A stretch of DNA of 64,000 nucleotides from Pseudarthrobacter sp. (GTDB lineage: Bacteria > Actinomycetota > Actinomycetes > Actinomycetales > Micrococcaceae): the NCBI GenBank assembly GCA_031178005.1, contig JAPSJV010000010.1:1-64000 (forward strand), given 5' to 3'. Within the stretch, counting starts at the first letter, position 1. Each line of letters opens with the position of its first letter. The notes under the pieces are model-generated. The model was not told where the DNA came from, made no database searches, and saw nothing but the letters and a program-made list of their open reading frames with translations. The translations under genes were made by a program, and so were the position numbers. Positions 43,333 to 51,928 of the stretch are shown here, one piece after another.

Positions 43333-44829
43333 TTAGAAAGTGCTGCTGAGCTTTTTGGTTACTTGGGCCAGCGATTCGTCGTCGCCCACGTTCCCGGCGA
43401 ACACGATGTAGGGGATGCCCTTCGCGGGGCCGTCCACGGGTTCCCAGAGGGAGACGATGCCTGGCAGCATGGGTCCACGGACAATCGCGTGCCGGATCTC
43501 CAGTCCGTGCGCCGCAACGTCCGACGAGGTGATACCGCCCTTGGCAATAACAAACCGCGGCAGGAAGGTTTTCAGGGTCCGGTTCACCACATTCACGATG
43601 GCGGCGGACACGGTCCGCGCGATCCGCAGGCTTTCGGCGGGGTCGTCGGCCTTGATGAGCAGGCGGCTGGTGTGGACAATAACGTCGCCGGTGTGGAGTG
43701 CCGCAACGACTGTGTCCACCGTGGAGGCGAGGTAGTCTTCAGCGCCCTCCCCCAGGAGCTTCTCGACGTCGATCTCCACAATGTGCGCGGCGCTGTGCTG
43801 CTCCGTGAGCACCTTCAGCTGGCGGGTGGTGACGCCTACGTGCGAGCCAACAACGATCAGGCCACCGGCGTCGGATGGAGTGTTTCCGGCATACGCTTCA
43901 GTGCCGCTGAGTTGCTCCCGGATCTCCTGGCCAATGCGGGCGCGGACGAAGGGCGGGCCTATACGGTAGAGGAGTTTCTTGCCGCGCCGTTCGGCTTCCT
44001 GCAGCCCCAGGGACAGGGCACGTAGATCGTTTTCCGTCACGATGTCCGCCACGATCGGGGTGGACCCGGTGGCCGGTTCAATGGCGTCGGCAATCGCCTT
44101 GGCGGAAATGGCAGGATCCCCGGTCGACGCACCGGCACGGATGACATTGAGGTCCAGCACAATGACCGAGGCCGCGGGGAAACGGCCCTGCGACTTCTCC
44201 TCCACGTACTGGGCCATTCCGGAATTGGTGAAGCCAAAGGTGGCGTCCTTGGCGAACTCGGTCTCCGCTACCGGTATGAGGTGGCCTGCGTCGTTCCCGG
44301 TTCCGCGCATGTAGTGGACGCCGCCAATGGTGACCCGCCCGGCGTCCGGGAAGGCCGGAACCAGCACCACGCCGTCGGTGGTTTCCCCGGTAGTCGCCTC
44401 AACGGTGGCGGCAATGACGTCGGGCTCCAGCGGGAAGTGGCCACGAAGAGTGGAGTCGCTGCGGCTCACAAAACCGAGCCGCAGGTTGGCGGATTTACCA
44501 GAGGCGGCGGCCAGCGCATTGCGCACCACTTCTTCGTTCCGGGTGGCGGCTTCAGCGGGATCGAGGCTGCGCGTGTTGGTCAGGACGTAAACGGCCGGCC
44601 CGCAGTTGCTTTCTGCAATGTGCTCGAACGCCCACGCGAAATCTTCCACTTCCCAGCGGGTCAGGACCGGCAGGTTGGCCACGGACTGTGTTCCGGTGGG
44701 GTCGTCGTCGAGCACTACCAGCACACGGGGAGCCTGTTCACCTGAGCTGGCAAGGGCCGCAGCCACCTGGCTGGCAGCGATGGTGACCTCGGCGGGGTAG
44801 GCCGCAAGGATGTCTGCTTCTAGCGTCAC
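43333..44829 (-). CDS. Four-carbon acid-sugar kinase (DUF1537 family)
   Basis: 498 residues from GTG at 44829 (GGAG ten bases upstream; the longer frame runs through the promoter and operator region). The N-terminal RVLVVLDDDPTGTQSVANLP and FVSRSDSTLRGHFPLE are the substrate-domain signature. The C-terminal nucleotide-binding domain has IVVGSHVGVTTRQLKVL, VIVHTSR and FVIAKGGITSSDVAAHGLEI. DUF1537 kinases phosphorylate tetronates or their 3-oxo derivatives (OtnK, DtnK) or 3-oxo-isoapionate (OiaK). Which one cannot be decided by eye. It is the first gene of the operon and diverges from the GntR regulator. Confidence 0.9.
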   Translation of the reverse strand: MTLEADILAAYPAEVTIAASQVAAALASSGEQAPRVLVVLDDDPTGTQSVANLPVLTRWEVEDFAWAFEHIAESNCGPAVYVLTNTRSLDPAEAATRNEEVVRNALAAASGKSANLRLGFVSRSDSTLRGHFPLEPDVIAATVEATTGETTDGVVLVPAFPDAGRVTIGGVHYMRGTGNDAGHLIPVAETEFAKDATFGFTNSGMAQYVEEKSQGRFPAASVIVLDLNVIRAGASTGDPAISAKAIADAIEPATGSTPIVADIVTENDLRALSLGLQEAERRGKKLLYRIGPPFVRARIGQEIREQLSGTEAYAGNTPSDAGGLIVVGSHVGVTTRQLKVLTEQHSAAHIVEIDVEKLLGEGAEDYLASTVDTVVAALHTGDVIVHTSRLLIKADDPAESLRIARTVSAAIVNVVNRTLKTFLPRFVIAKGGITSSDVAAHGLEIRHAIVRGPMLPGIVSLWEPVDGPAKGIPYIVFAGNVGDDESLAQVTKKLSSTF

Positions 44830-44875
44830 TGTGCACTCACTCCATTGTGTGAAATCTGTAAAAGTCCGGCCTTGC

Positions 44876-44903
44876 GGATATATGTAAGATGTCTGACATA
44901 TCC
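44876..44903. promoter_or_regulatory. Candidate GntR operator between the acid-sugar operon and its regulator
   Basis: A perfect 11-bp palindrome ATGTCTGACAT (44889-44899) lies within a looser inverted repeat GGATATATGT...ACATATCC (44876-44903). Its centre is 65 bp from the kinase start and 93 bp from the regulator start, suitable for repressing both. Confidence 0.6.
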
Positions 44904-44986
44904 GCGTGGAATTAGTGTGGCATAGGACATACAGACGCGCAAGTAGACTTGTCCAGACGTATTCGCCAAGGGCGGTGAGGGGAAAA

Positions 44987-45691
44987 ATGGCGCGGAAATC
45001 ATTGGTGGGCGTGGTGGCCGACGAGCTCCTGGACCGGATCATCGCCGGCGAATTTCCCCCCGGAAGCAGCGTTCCCGGCGAGCTTGAGCTCAGCGCCAGG
45101 CACGACGTCAGCCGGATGACCGTGCGCGAGGCCATGAAAACCCTTGAAGCTCAGCGGATCCTCAGCGTGGAACGCGGCCGCGGAACGTTCGTAAACCCGC
45201 TGAACCGCTGGGCCTCGCTCGAAGCAGTGCTGCGGGCAGCATCCGAGGGCAAGAACGAAGCCGACGCTTCCGTCCAGCTGATCGAACTGCGCAGGATGCT
45301 GGAGACCGGAGCCTGCGAACTGGCGGCAGCGCGGATCAGCGACGCCGATGTCCAGGCACTCTACGGCTACGTCGCCGGAATGCAGGCCGCCCATGAGGCC
45401 AACGATCTCCCTGCATTTGTGGAGGCAGACCTGGCCTTTCATGACCTGATCCTGCGCGCCTCGGAGAACGTTTTTGTGGCAGTCCTGTTCGAGCCCCTGC
45501 ACCGCGTGCTGGAAAAGCGCCGGGCCGAGACGTCAGCTGTCCGCGAGATCCAGATCCACGCGATCGGGCATCACCGGAACATCGCCGTTGCCCTGGAATC
45601 GCGTGATCCGGTGCAGGCCCGGAAAGCGATGGACGCCCACATGCAGCAGACCCTGGACGACCTCAGGAACCTGGTACTGGAAGCGAAATAG
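44987..45691 (+). CDS. GntR family (FadR/FCD subfamily) regulator of acid-sugar catabolism
   Basis: 234 residues from ATG at 44987 (GAGGGG four bases upstream). The winged helix is VADELLDRIIAGEFPPGSSVP, ELSARHDVSRMTVREAMKTLEAQ and GRGTFVNPL. The FCD domain follows with ELRRMLETGACELAAARI, DLAFHDLILRASEN and a metal-site His in IHAIGHHRNIAVALES. It probably represses the divergent kinase operon until an acid-sugar ligand binds. Its last 29 bp overlap the end of the LacI gene on the opposite strand. Confidence 0.9.
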   Translation: MARKSLVGVVADELLDRIIAGEFPPGSSVPGELELSARHDVSRMTVREAMKTLEAQRILSVERGRGTFVNPLNRWASLEAVLRAASEGKNEADASVQLIELRRMLETGACELAAARISDADVQALYGYVAGMQAAHEANDLPAFVEADLAFHDLILRASENVFVAVLFEPLHRVLEKRRAETSAVREIQIHAIGHHRNIAVALESRDPVQARKAMDAHMQQTLDDLRNLVLEAK

Positions 45692-46718
45692 AGGCCGGCG
45701 GCGCGGTTGTCCCCCGGACCACCAGCTCCGTGGCAACTTCCAGAGCACCGGGGGTTTCCCGTTCCTCCTGGAGGTCTGCCAGTATTCCTACTGCCATGGA
45801 GGCCATCTGGGCCAAGGGCTGCCGGACGGTGGTCAGCGCGGGCGACAGCAGTGCGGCCTGGGCAATGTCGTCAAAACCCACAACGCTGAGCTGCTCGGGG
45901 ATCTTCAGCGAGCGCCGGGTGGCCGCGTTGATGACGCCCAGGGCCTGGAGGTCGCTGCCGGTGAAGATGGCGGTGGGTGGCTCGGCAAGGTCAAGCAGGT
46001 CACCACCAAGCCGGATTCCCGATTCGATGCTGAAGTCGCCATCCCGGACCAGCTCGGGAAGGACCGGCAAACCGGCTTCGTGAAGGGCCGCAGCATACGC
46101 GGCGTACCGTGCTCGCCCGTGGCCGGGGCTGTGCTTCCGGCCGGTAATGATGCCGATCCGGGTATGCCCCAGATCCAGCAGGTGCCCAACGGCGGCCAAG
46201 GCTCCGGAGAACGACGCCGGGCTGACGCTGGGAATAGCCAGCCCTTCGGTACCTTCGGGGTCGATGGCCACGGCCGGGATGTTCAGGCTTCTCAAGGTGG
46301 TTACCAGCCGCGAACCCTGCTTCGGCGCCAACAGCAGCACGCCGTCCAGCCGGTTGCCGGAGGATTCGCGCAGTTTCCGCCAGCTGTCCGCCGTCGCATG
46401 TTCCCCGCGGGAGTAGATCATGGTGTAGCCAAGCCTCGCGGCAGCAGTCTCCACACTTTCCATGGCCGCCAGCACCCAGGGTGAATCAAAGTTGTTGACC
46501 ACCAGCTGGAGCAACCCTGGCTGCTGCGCGGGTGTGTTGCGCTTGGTGTAGTCGAGGTCCTCGAGCGCCTGGCGCACCTTGGCCCGGGTGGCGTCCGAAA
46601 CGTGGGACCGTCCGTTGAGGACTTTGGATACCGTGGGCACGGAGACACCGGCTGCCGCGGCCACATCCGCAATCTTGGGGCGCGGGGTGGCGGTCAACGG
46701 GGTGGTCCTTACGATCAC
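45663..46718 (-). CDS. LacI family transcriptional regulator of the pectin locus
   Basis: A 351-residue protein from GTG at 46718. The DNA-binding domain is KIADVAAAAGVSVPTVSKVLNG, with hinge helix TRAKVRQALEDLDY. The periplasmic-binding-fold sensor has LDGVLLLAP, DLGHTRIGIITGR, AIFTGSDLQALGVI and VVGFDDIAQAALLSPALTTVRQPLAQM. It overlaps the GH43 stop by 4 bp, so it is part of the degradative operon and presumably autoregulated through it. The AGAAACTTTCT sites at 49398 and 49548 are its likely operators. Confidence 0.9.
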   Translation of the reverse strand: MIVRTTPLTATPRPKIADVAAAAGVSVPTVSKVLNGRSHVSDATRAKVRQALEDLDYTKRNTPAQQPGLLQLVVNNFDSPWVLAAMESVETAAARLGYTMIYSRGEHATADSWRKLRESSGNRLDGVLLLAPKQGSRLVTTLRSLNIPAVAIDPEGTEGLAIPSVSPASFSGALAAVGHLLDLGHTRIGIITGRKHSPGHGRARYAAYAAALHEAGLPVLPELVRDGDFSIESGIRLGGDLLDLAEPPTAIFTGSDLQALGVINAATRRSLKIPEQLSVVGFDDIAQAALLSPALTTVRQPLAQMASMAVGILADLQEERETPGALEVATELVVRGTTAPPASISLPVPGS

Positions 46719-48295
46719 AGGGCGGCAGCGGGAGCGAGATGCGGGATTGCCGTCCGGCGGACCGGTGCAACATCCACCCGCACAGGACCAACGATAACAC
46801 CGCCCTTTTCCTCGGATCCCAGCGGTGACGCGGCAAACAGGCCCAGTTCAGCGCCGATCCACTGGCCCTTGGCCACCTCGAAGTTCCAGCCCTGGACTTC
46901 CCAAGGATCATCGGCGCCGGCCCGCCATGCGAACGTGGAACGCGGTGTGCCGTCCGTGCGGATCTGCAACTCGATCCGCGGCCCTGCCAGGGGAATGCGG
47001 CGCCCCAACGATTGCTCGTGCGGGCCTTCTCCTCCGGTGCCGCTGCCCAGGACATAACCATCCTCCGTCCGGATTATCCCCAACCAGGCGTACTGGAGGC
47101 CAAGGACTACGACGCCGGCACGGGTGCCTTCCGGGACATCGTCCATTTCCAGCGTGGTGGTGAAGGTGGACGGCGTGCCGGGCAGGATTTGCCCCAGGAT
47201 GTTGGGCAGCTCGCGGAGGTTGATGGGATCGTTGGCCAGCGGTACCAGCACCCGGCGCCCGGGTCCGTCATGGGAAGACCAGGAATCCCTGGGGTTGGCC
47301 TGCCAATGCCACTGCGGGCCGAGCTCCGGCGACTCAAAGCCATCGCTGGCGGGCGGCGCCACGGCCACGCGTGAAGTACCCCGCGGATAAGTGTGGGTGG
47401 AGACCGGAACTCCGGGGCCGCCGTCGGGGTTCCGTTGCCCCATCCACGGCCAGCCGTCGTCGTCCCAGCCCATGGGCTGCAGGTGCACCACCCGGCCGTA
47501 AGGTCCGCGGTCCTGGAAGTGCAGGAACCAGTCCTCACCCTCCGGGCTGGTGACCCAAGCGCCCTGGTGCGGACCGTTGACCTCGGTGGAGCCTTGTTCC
47601 AGGACCCGGCGTTCCTGGTAAGGGCCAAACGGTGACCGGGAGCGGAACACGGACTGCCAGCCCGTGGCCACTCCCCCGGCAGGAGCGAAAATCCAGTACC
47701 AGCCGTCACGCTTGTAGAACTTGGGGCCTTCAAGGGTGGTGAATCCGGGAAGGTCCTCTCCGTTGATCACGTGCGTGCCATGATCCAGCAACCGGCTGGC
47801 ATCCGGGCTCATCCGGTGCACGGTCAGCCGGTTCTTGACGCCGATCCGGCTCTTCGCCCAGCCATGCACCAAATATGCCTGGCCATCCTCATCCCACAGC
47901 GGGCAGGGATCGATCAGTCCGCGGCCGGCATACAGCAGATGCGGCTCAGTCCACGGGCCCTCCGCCTCCTCAGCGCTGAGCACAAAGATGCCGTGGTCCG
48001 GGTCCGGGTAGAAGATCCAGAACCGCCCGTTGTGATGCCTCAGCGCCGGCGCCCACACACCGCAACCATGCCGCACCAACGAGTAGTGGCTGTCCTGCGG
48101 CAATGCCTGGAGTGCGTGGCCCGCATGCTTCCAGTCCACCAGATTGCTGGATTTCAGGACTGGCAGCCCGGGAGCCCGGTTGAAGCTTGAGGCGATCAGG
48201 TAGTACATGCCGTCCACCTGCACAGCATCGGGGTCCGGCCAGTCACCGTTGAGGATGGGGTTGCTGTAAACGGGGTCAGGGATCCGGGTTGTCAT
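46715..48295 (-). CDS. Glycoside hydrolase family 43 (beta-xylosidase/arabinofuranosidase type)
   Basis: 526 residues from ATG at 48295. The five-bladed propeller is at the N-terminus: NPILNGDWPDPDAVQVDGMYYL, with general base Asp21, GLIDPCPLWDEDGQAYLVHGWAK for the pKa-modulating Asp, and TTLEGPKFYKRDGWYW for the acid Glu. From about residue 310 on is a beta-sandwich domain of the GH43_C2 type (WHWQANPRDSW). No signal peptide, so it acts on imported oligosaccharides, probably arabinosyl or xylosyl side chains of pectin. It overlaps the DUF6807 gene by 4 bp. Confidence 0.9.
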   Translation of the reverse strand: MTTRIPDPVYSNPILNGDWPDPDAVQVDGMYYLIASSFNRAPGLPVLKSSNLVDWKHAGHALQALPQDSHYSLVRHGCGVWAPALRHHNGRFWIFYPDPDHGIFVLSAEEAEGPWTEPHLLYAGRGLIDPCPLWDEDGQAYLVHGWAKSRIGVKNRLTVHRMSPDASRLLDHGTHVINGEDLPGFTTLEGPKFYKRDGWYWIFAPAGGVATGWQSVFRSRSPFGPYQERRVLEQGSTEVNGPHQGAWVTSPEGEDWFLHFQDRGPYGRVVHLQPMGWDDDGWPWMGQRNPDGGPGVPVSTHTYPRGTSRVAVAPPASDGFESPELGPQWHWQANPRDSWSSHDGPGRRVLVPLANDPINLRELPNILGQILPGTPSTFTTTLEMDDVPEGTRAGVVVLGLQYAWLGIIRTEDGYVLGSGTGGEGPHEQSLGRRIPLAGPRIELQIRTDGTPRSTFAWRAGADDPWEVQGWNFEVAKGQWIGAELGLFAASPLGSEEKGGVIVGPVRVDVAPVRRTAIPHLAPAAAL

Positions 48296-49314
48296 GGTGT
48301 CCTGTCGGAAAGGCTGAGGCTGGTCAGGTTTGGGTGGTTGCGGAGCAGGTCCAGCGCACGGTCCGAGGTTTCCACCGGGCCGTCGTGGATGACTGCGTGG
48401 AGGCTGAGTTCCAGTGGATGGAACCGGTCCGCGCGGGCGGGTTCGGACCAGGCAACGGCCGGGCCAGCCCCCAGGTAGTCCTTCGCCCGGATGAACCAGG
48501 GATATTTGGCACTCCCGGCCAGGCTGGCGTGCTGGGCCAGGATGACAGTGACCGGTCCGCCTGCCTGGAACATGGTGATGGACAGCCACGGTGAACGTGA
48601 GCCGTGGGCTGCTTCTTCCCCCGCTCCTGCCGCGGACAGAATCAACGGCTGGCCTGTGCCGCGGGGAAAGCGCCAGAAGATTCCCCCGTAACCGGCACCT
48701 TTCCGGCCCTTAACCGCCGACGACGACACCGCCAAGGCGTCCGCCCCGGCTCCAGGAACCATCACCGATTCCAGGGTCAGGCCCCAGATCTTCGCTTCGG
48801 GGTGCGCCAGGGCGGTGATGGACCTCGTCTCGACGGCCAGTTCGATACCTGCGGCGGAACGCCAGGACACCGTGCCGGAGACGGAGCTGCTGGAGCTGCC
48901 GTCCTTGCCATCCCCGTACCGGTCCTGCACCCAGTCCACAGGGACCTGGGTTCCATGGTTTGGGAGCATTGCCGGACCGTCGGCGGTATAGGTGGATCCG
49001 CCCCAGAAGTTGCTGCCGTTGAGGTCGGAGAATGCAACGGACAGTCCCAGATGGTGCAGGTGGTCCATGGGTTCGGCTTCCGTGAGGACAGCCCCGCCCA
49101 ACGATGCCACGGGATGCAGGTAGGGGCGCGGAGCCCGGATGGCAGGCAGGCGACCCCCGGAGTGCAGATGGGCCACCGGTTGACCATGGACGACCAAGTC
49201 AGCGGCGGCCAGGACGGAAGGCACCGCCTGATCGACTGTTGCCGTTTGGGCGGCAGGCGGGATGGACGCGGCCGGGACGGAGGCAGTTTCCGTCCGAGCG
49301 GTATCGCTGGGCAA
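48292..49314 (-). CDS. DUF6807 (PmoA-like) family protein
   Basis: A 340-residue protein. After a Ser/Ala-rich N-terminus come RAPRPYLHPVASLGGAVLTE, PMDHLHHLGLSVAFSDLNGSNFWGG, the RRSITALAHPEAKIWGLTLES region, GYGGIFWRF and a C-terminal PLELSLHAVIHDG. The HPV..P.DHLHHLG pattern is the DUF6807 signature, often auto-annotated as 'methane oxygenase PmoA'; nothing supports methane oxidation. The conserved His cluster suggests a metal or sugar site. It is the first gene of the LacI-GH43 operon, so a role in pectin-oligosaccharide catabolism is likely. Confidence 0.8.
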   Translation of the reverse strand: MPSDTARTETASVPAASIPPAAQTATVDQAVPSVLAAADLVVHGQPVAHLHSGGRLPAIRAPRPYLHPVASLGGAVLTEAEPMDHLHHLGLSVAFSDLNGSNFWGGSTYTADGPAMLPNHGTQVPVDWVQDRYGDGKDGSSSSSVSGTVSWRSAAGIELAVETRSITALAHPEAKIWGLTLESVMVPGAGADALAVSSSAVKGRKGAGYGGIFWRFPRGTGQPLILSAAGAGEEAAHGSRSPWLSITMFQAGGPVTVILAQHASLAGSAKYPWFIRAKDYLGAGPAVAWSEPARADRFHPLELSLHAVIHDGPVETSDRALDLLRNHPNLTSLSLSDRTP

Positions 49315-49397
49315 GGTTTCCTCCTCGTGATTGCGGTGGCTGGGTAGGGACGGTGGAGATCAGCATAACCACACCGAAAATATTCGGCAAGTAGCAA

Positions 49398-49408
49398 AGA
49401 AACTTTCT
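49398..49408. promoter_or_regulatory. AGAAACTTTCT operator, copy 1
   Basis: A perfect palindrome around a central C, extended to 13 bases as AAGAAACTTTCTT. It lies 84 bp upstream of the DUF6807 start and could control the minus-strand operon. An identical core is at 49548, exactly 150 bp away. Confidence 0.6.
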
Positions 49409-49440
49409 TATGAAGCTGAACAGTACTTTTAGGAAATGTG

Positions 49441-49470
49441 TTGACAGTCACAAGGTTTCCTTGCTAGAAA
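49441..49470 (+). promoter_or_regulatory. Candidate promoter of the ABC transporter-pectinase operon
   Basis: TTGACA at 49441-49446 and TAGAAA at 49465-49470 with 18-bp spacing. It lies between the two AGAAACTTTCT operators, so a looping repressor would enclose it. The whole 308-bp gap between the divergent starts is regulatory. Confidence 0.5.
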
Positions 49471-49547
49471 TCGTTTACTCACTTATTTCACCGGCATCAA
49501 TTGCCCTTTCTCGGCCCTTGCGGCCGCCACTCGGAAGCACGCAGCTA

Positions 49548-49558
49548 AGAAACTTTCT
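49548..49558. promoter_or_regulatory. AGAAACTTTCT operator, copy 2
   Basis: The same 11-bp palindrome as at 49398, within TAAGAAACTTTCTGG. It lies downstream of the candidate promoter and 65 bp before the substrate-binding protein start, where a bound repressor would block transcription. Confidence 0.6.
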
Positions 49559-49622
49559 GGCCGTATAAGCCTTCCACGCATCAGATTTCTGTTACCGGCA
49601 CCACCTGAGAGGCGTCATTTCA

Positions 49623-50927
49623 ATGAAGAAAACAGTCAGCACCCCTATTCCGCGCAGGTACTTCCTTGGCGGGGCCATCACCCTGGCAGGACTCGCCCTG
49701 AGTGGCTGTGGAGGAGGCTCCGCACCCGCCTCGGGTGGCGCCGTCGAACTTAACTTTGTCTTTTGGGGAGATGCCAACCGGGCCAAGGTCACGGAAGCGG
49801 CCCTGCGGGTCTTCGAGGAGAAGAACCCGGGTATTACCGTCAAGACCGAATACCAGGACAGCGGCCCCTACGCTGACAAGCTGGCCACCCGGTTCGCCGG
49901 CGGAAACCCACCGGATGTCCTGGCCATGGCAAACCGCAGCCTCCTGGAATACGCCCAGCGCGGCACGCTTGCTGACCTGAAGAGCCTGCCCGAGCTCAAG
50001 CTGGATGCCGTCCCGGAGACGGTACTCAGCCGTGGAACAGTGGATGGAAAGCTCTACGGCCTGGCCACCGGCGTGACCACCATCGGCATGGTGGTCAACA
50101 AGACCATCACGGACCAGGCCGGCGTAACCATTCCGGATGACAAGACCTGGAGCTGGGAGGACTACGCGAAATTTGCCACCGAGGTAACGCAGAAGACCGG
50201 CGGCAAGGTCTACGGCGCGGGGTTCGACGTCGCCACCGAAACGGGCCCGATCATGCTCGCCAGGCAGCGCGGCGAGGACTTCTACACAAAGGACAACAAG
50301 CTCGGCATCAGCGAGGAAACCATGCGGGACTGGTTCCAGTACAGCGTGGACCTGCGCGCAGCAGGAGGCTACCCGCCCGCAGGCTTCTTCGAACAGATCG
50401 GCGGATCACCGGCCCAGTCCTACCTGGCCAAGGGCACAGTCGCTTCCCAGATCATTCCCATTAACAACTACCGCGGCTACAACGACGCCGTGGAAGGCGA
50501 AGTGGTGCTGCTGCGCATCCCCGGCGAAACCTCCGGCGAGCGCCGCGGCTACTCGGCCGATCCCACCATGTTGTGGTCCATTGCCGCCAAGTCCAAGCAC
50601 CCCAAGGAGGCCGCCAAGCTCCTGGACTTCCTCACCAACGACAGCGATGGCGCAGCCCACACCCTCACCCAGCGTGGTGTGCCGATCAACCCCGAGGTTG
50701 CTGAATCCATCACGTCGAAGCTCAGCGACGATGACAAGAAGTTCGTTGACCTGATGGCCGCCATCCAGGAAGACGACCTGCCCGCAGCCTACGTCTACCC
50801 CAAGGGCGCCAGCGTGGTTGCAGACACCCTGAAGCAGCTGGCCACCGAGGTTGAATTCGGCCGGGTCACGCCGGCGGACGCTGCCAAGACCTTCCTTGAG
50901 AAGAGCAATGCGGCCATCAACAAGTAA
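49623..50927 (+). CDS. Sugar ABC transporter substrate-binding lipoprotein
   Basis: A 434-residue family 1 extracellular solute-binding protein. The signal PRRYFLGGAITLAGLALSGCG combines a twin-arginine-like start with a lipobox ending at Cys29, so it is probably a membrane-anchored lipoprotein. The mature part has VFWGDANRAKVTEAALRVFEEKNPG, FAGGNPPDVLAMANRS and YGLATGVTTIGMVVNK, typical of the family. In this locus it probably binds oligogalacturonides or arabinan/galactan fragments released by the pectate lyases. It is the first gene of the plus-strand operon. Confidence 0.92.
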   Translation: MKKTVSTPIPRRYFLGGAITLAGLALSGCGGGSAPASGGAVELNFVFWGDANRAKVTEAALRVFEEKNPGITVKTEYQDSGPYADKLATRFAGGNPPDVLAMANRSLLEYAQRGTLADLKSLPELKLDAVPETVLSRGTVDGKLYGLATGVTTIGMVVNKTITDQAGVTIPDDKTWSWEDYAKFATEVTQKTGGKVYGAGFDVATETGPIMLARQRGEDFYTKDNKLGISEETMRDWFQYSVDLRAAGGYPPAGFFEQIGGSPAQSYLAKGTVASQIIPINNYRGYNDAVEGEVVLLRIPGETSGERRGYSADPTMLWSIAAKSKHPKEAAKLLDFLTNDSDGAAHTLTQRGVPINPEVAESITSKLSDDDKKFVDLMAAIQEDDLPAAYVYPKGASVVADTLKQLATEVEFGRVTPADAAKTFLEKSNAAINK

Positions 50928-50970
50928 TGCGCCCGCACGTTCCGCTACAACTTCGACAGGAGCATGACGC

Positions 50971-51918
50971 ATGTCCGTGCTGACCAAACAAGCCCCGGGT
51001 CCGGCCGTTGGCGCCCCTCTTGGGGAGGCGCCCCGGCGCCGGCCCCCGCGGCGGAAAAACCAGCGCTCCGGCTACCTGTTCCTGCTCCCTTGGTTCCTGG
51101 GCATGCTGTTCACCATCATTCCGTTCTTCGCGTCCCTGTACCTCGCGTTCACGGACTACAACCTGTTCACCGAGCCGAACTTTGTAGGCCTGGCGAACTT
51201 CCAGGCGATGTTCGAGGATCCGCGGCTCCTGCAGTCCCTGAAGGTCACGTTCATCTACACCTTCGTGTCCGTCCCGATTTCCCTGGCGACGGCGTTGCTG
51301 GTGGCCCTGATCCTGAACCGGGGGCTGCAGGGCCTCGCCATCTACCGTTCGGTGTACTACCTGCCGTCACTGCTGGGTGGAAGCGTGGCAATCGTTATGC
51401 TGTGGCGCTACATCTTCGGCAATGACGGAATCGTCAACGGTTTCCTGGGTCTGTTCGGCATCCAGGGACCGGCGTGGGTCACCGACCCCGAGTTCGCGCT
51501 GAGCACGCTCATTGTCCTGAACGTGTGGACCTTCGGGTCGCCCATGGTGATCTTCCTGGCCGGCCTGCGCCAGGTTCCCACCATGTACTACGAGGCAGCC
51601 TCCATAGACGGCGCATCCAAATGGCGGCAGTTCCGCAGCATCACCCTGCCGCTCATCAGCCCCATCATCTTTTTCAACCTCATCATGCAGCTGATCGGGT
51701 CCTTCCAGACCTTCACCCAGGGCTACGTCATGAGCGGCGGCACCGGTGGTCCGGCCGATTCCACCCTGTTCTACAACCTGTACCTGTACCAGAAGGGCTT
51801 CACCGAATTCGAGATGGGGTATGCCTCCGCCATGGCCTGGCTGCTGCTGATGATCATCGCGATCTTCACCGCCATCAACTTCATCGCGTCCAAGTTCTGG
51901 GTCTTCTACGACAATTAA
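50971..51918 (+). CDS. Sugar ABC transporter permease (MalF/UgpA type)
   Basis: A 315-residue permease with six helices after a basic Pro/Arg-rich N-terminus (PRRRPPRRKNQRSG). The binding-protein-dependent transport motif is EAASIDGASKWRQFRSITLP, the EAA loop that contacts the ATPase. Other family segments are GYLFLLPWFLGMLFTIIPFF, FIYTFVSVPISLATALLVAL and YRSVYYLPSLLGGSVAIVMLW. It follows the binding protein by 43 bp and precedes the second permease by 10 bp. Confidence 0.93.
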   Translation: MSVLTKQAPGPAVGAPLGEAPRRRPPRRKNQRSGYLFLLPWFLGMLFTIIPFFASLYLAFTDYNLFTEPNFVGLANFQAMFEDPRLLQSLKVTFIYTFVSVPISLATALLVALILNRGLQGLAIYRSVYYLPSLLGGSVAIVMLWRYIFGNDGIVNGFLGLFGIQGPAWVTDPEFALSTLIVLNVWTFGSPMVIFLAGLRQVPTMYYEAASIDGASKWRQFRSITLPLISPIIFFNLIMQLIGSFQTFTQGYVMSGGTGGPADSTLFYNLYLYQKGFTEFEMGYASAMAWLLLMIIAIFTAINFIASKFWVFYDN

Positions 51919-51928
51919 GGCAACCGCA

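Noticed and set aside
48292-49314. Methane oxygenase subunit (PmoA) as product name
   Set aside because: No other methane oxidation genes, and the sequence is the soluble DUF6807 family in a pectin operon, not a membrane PmoA.
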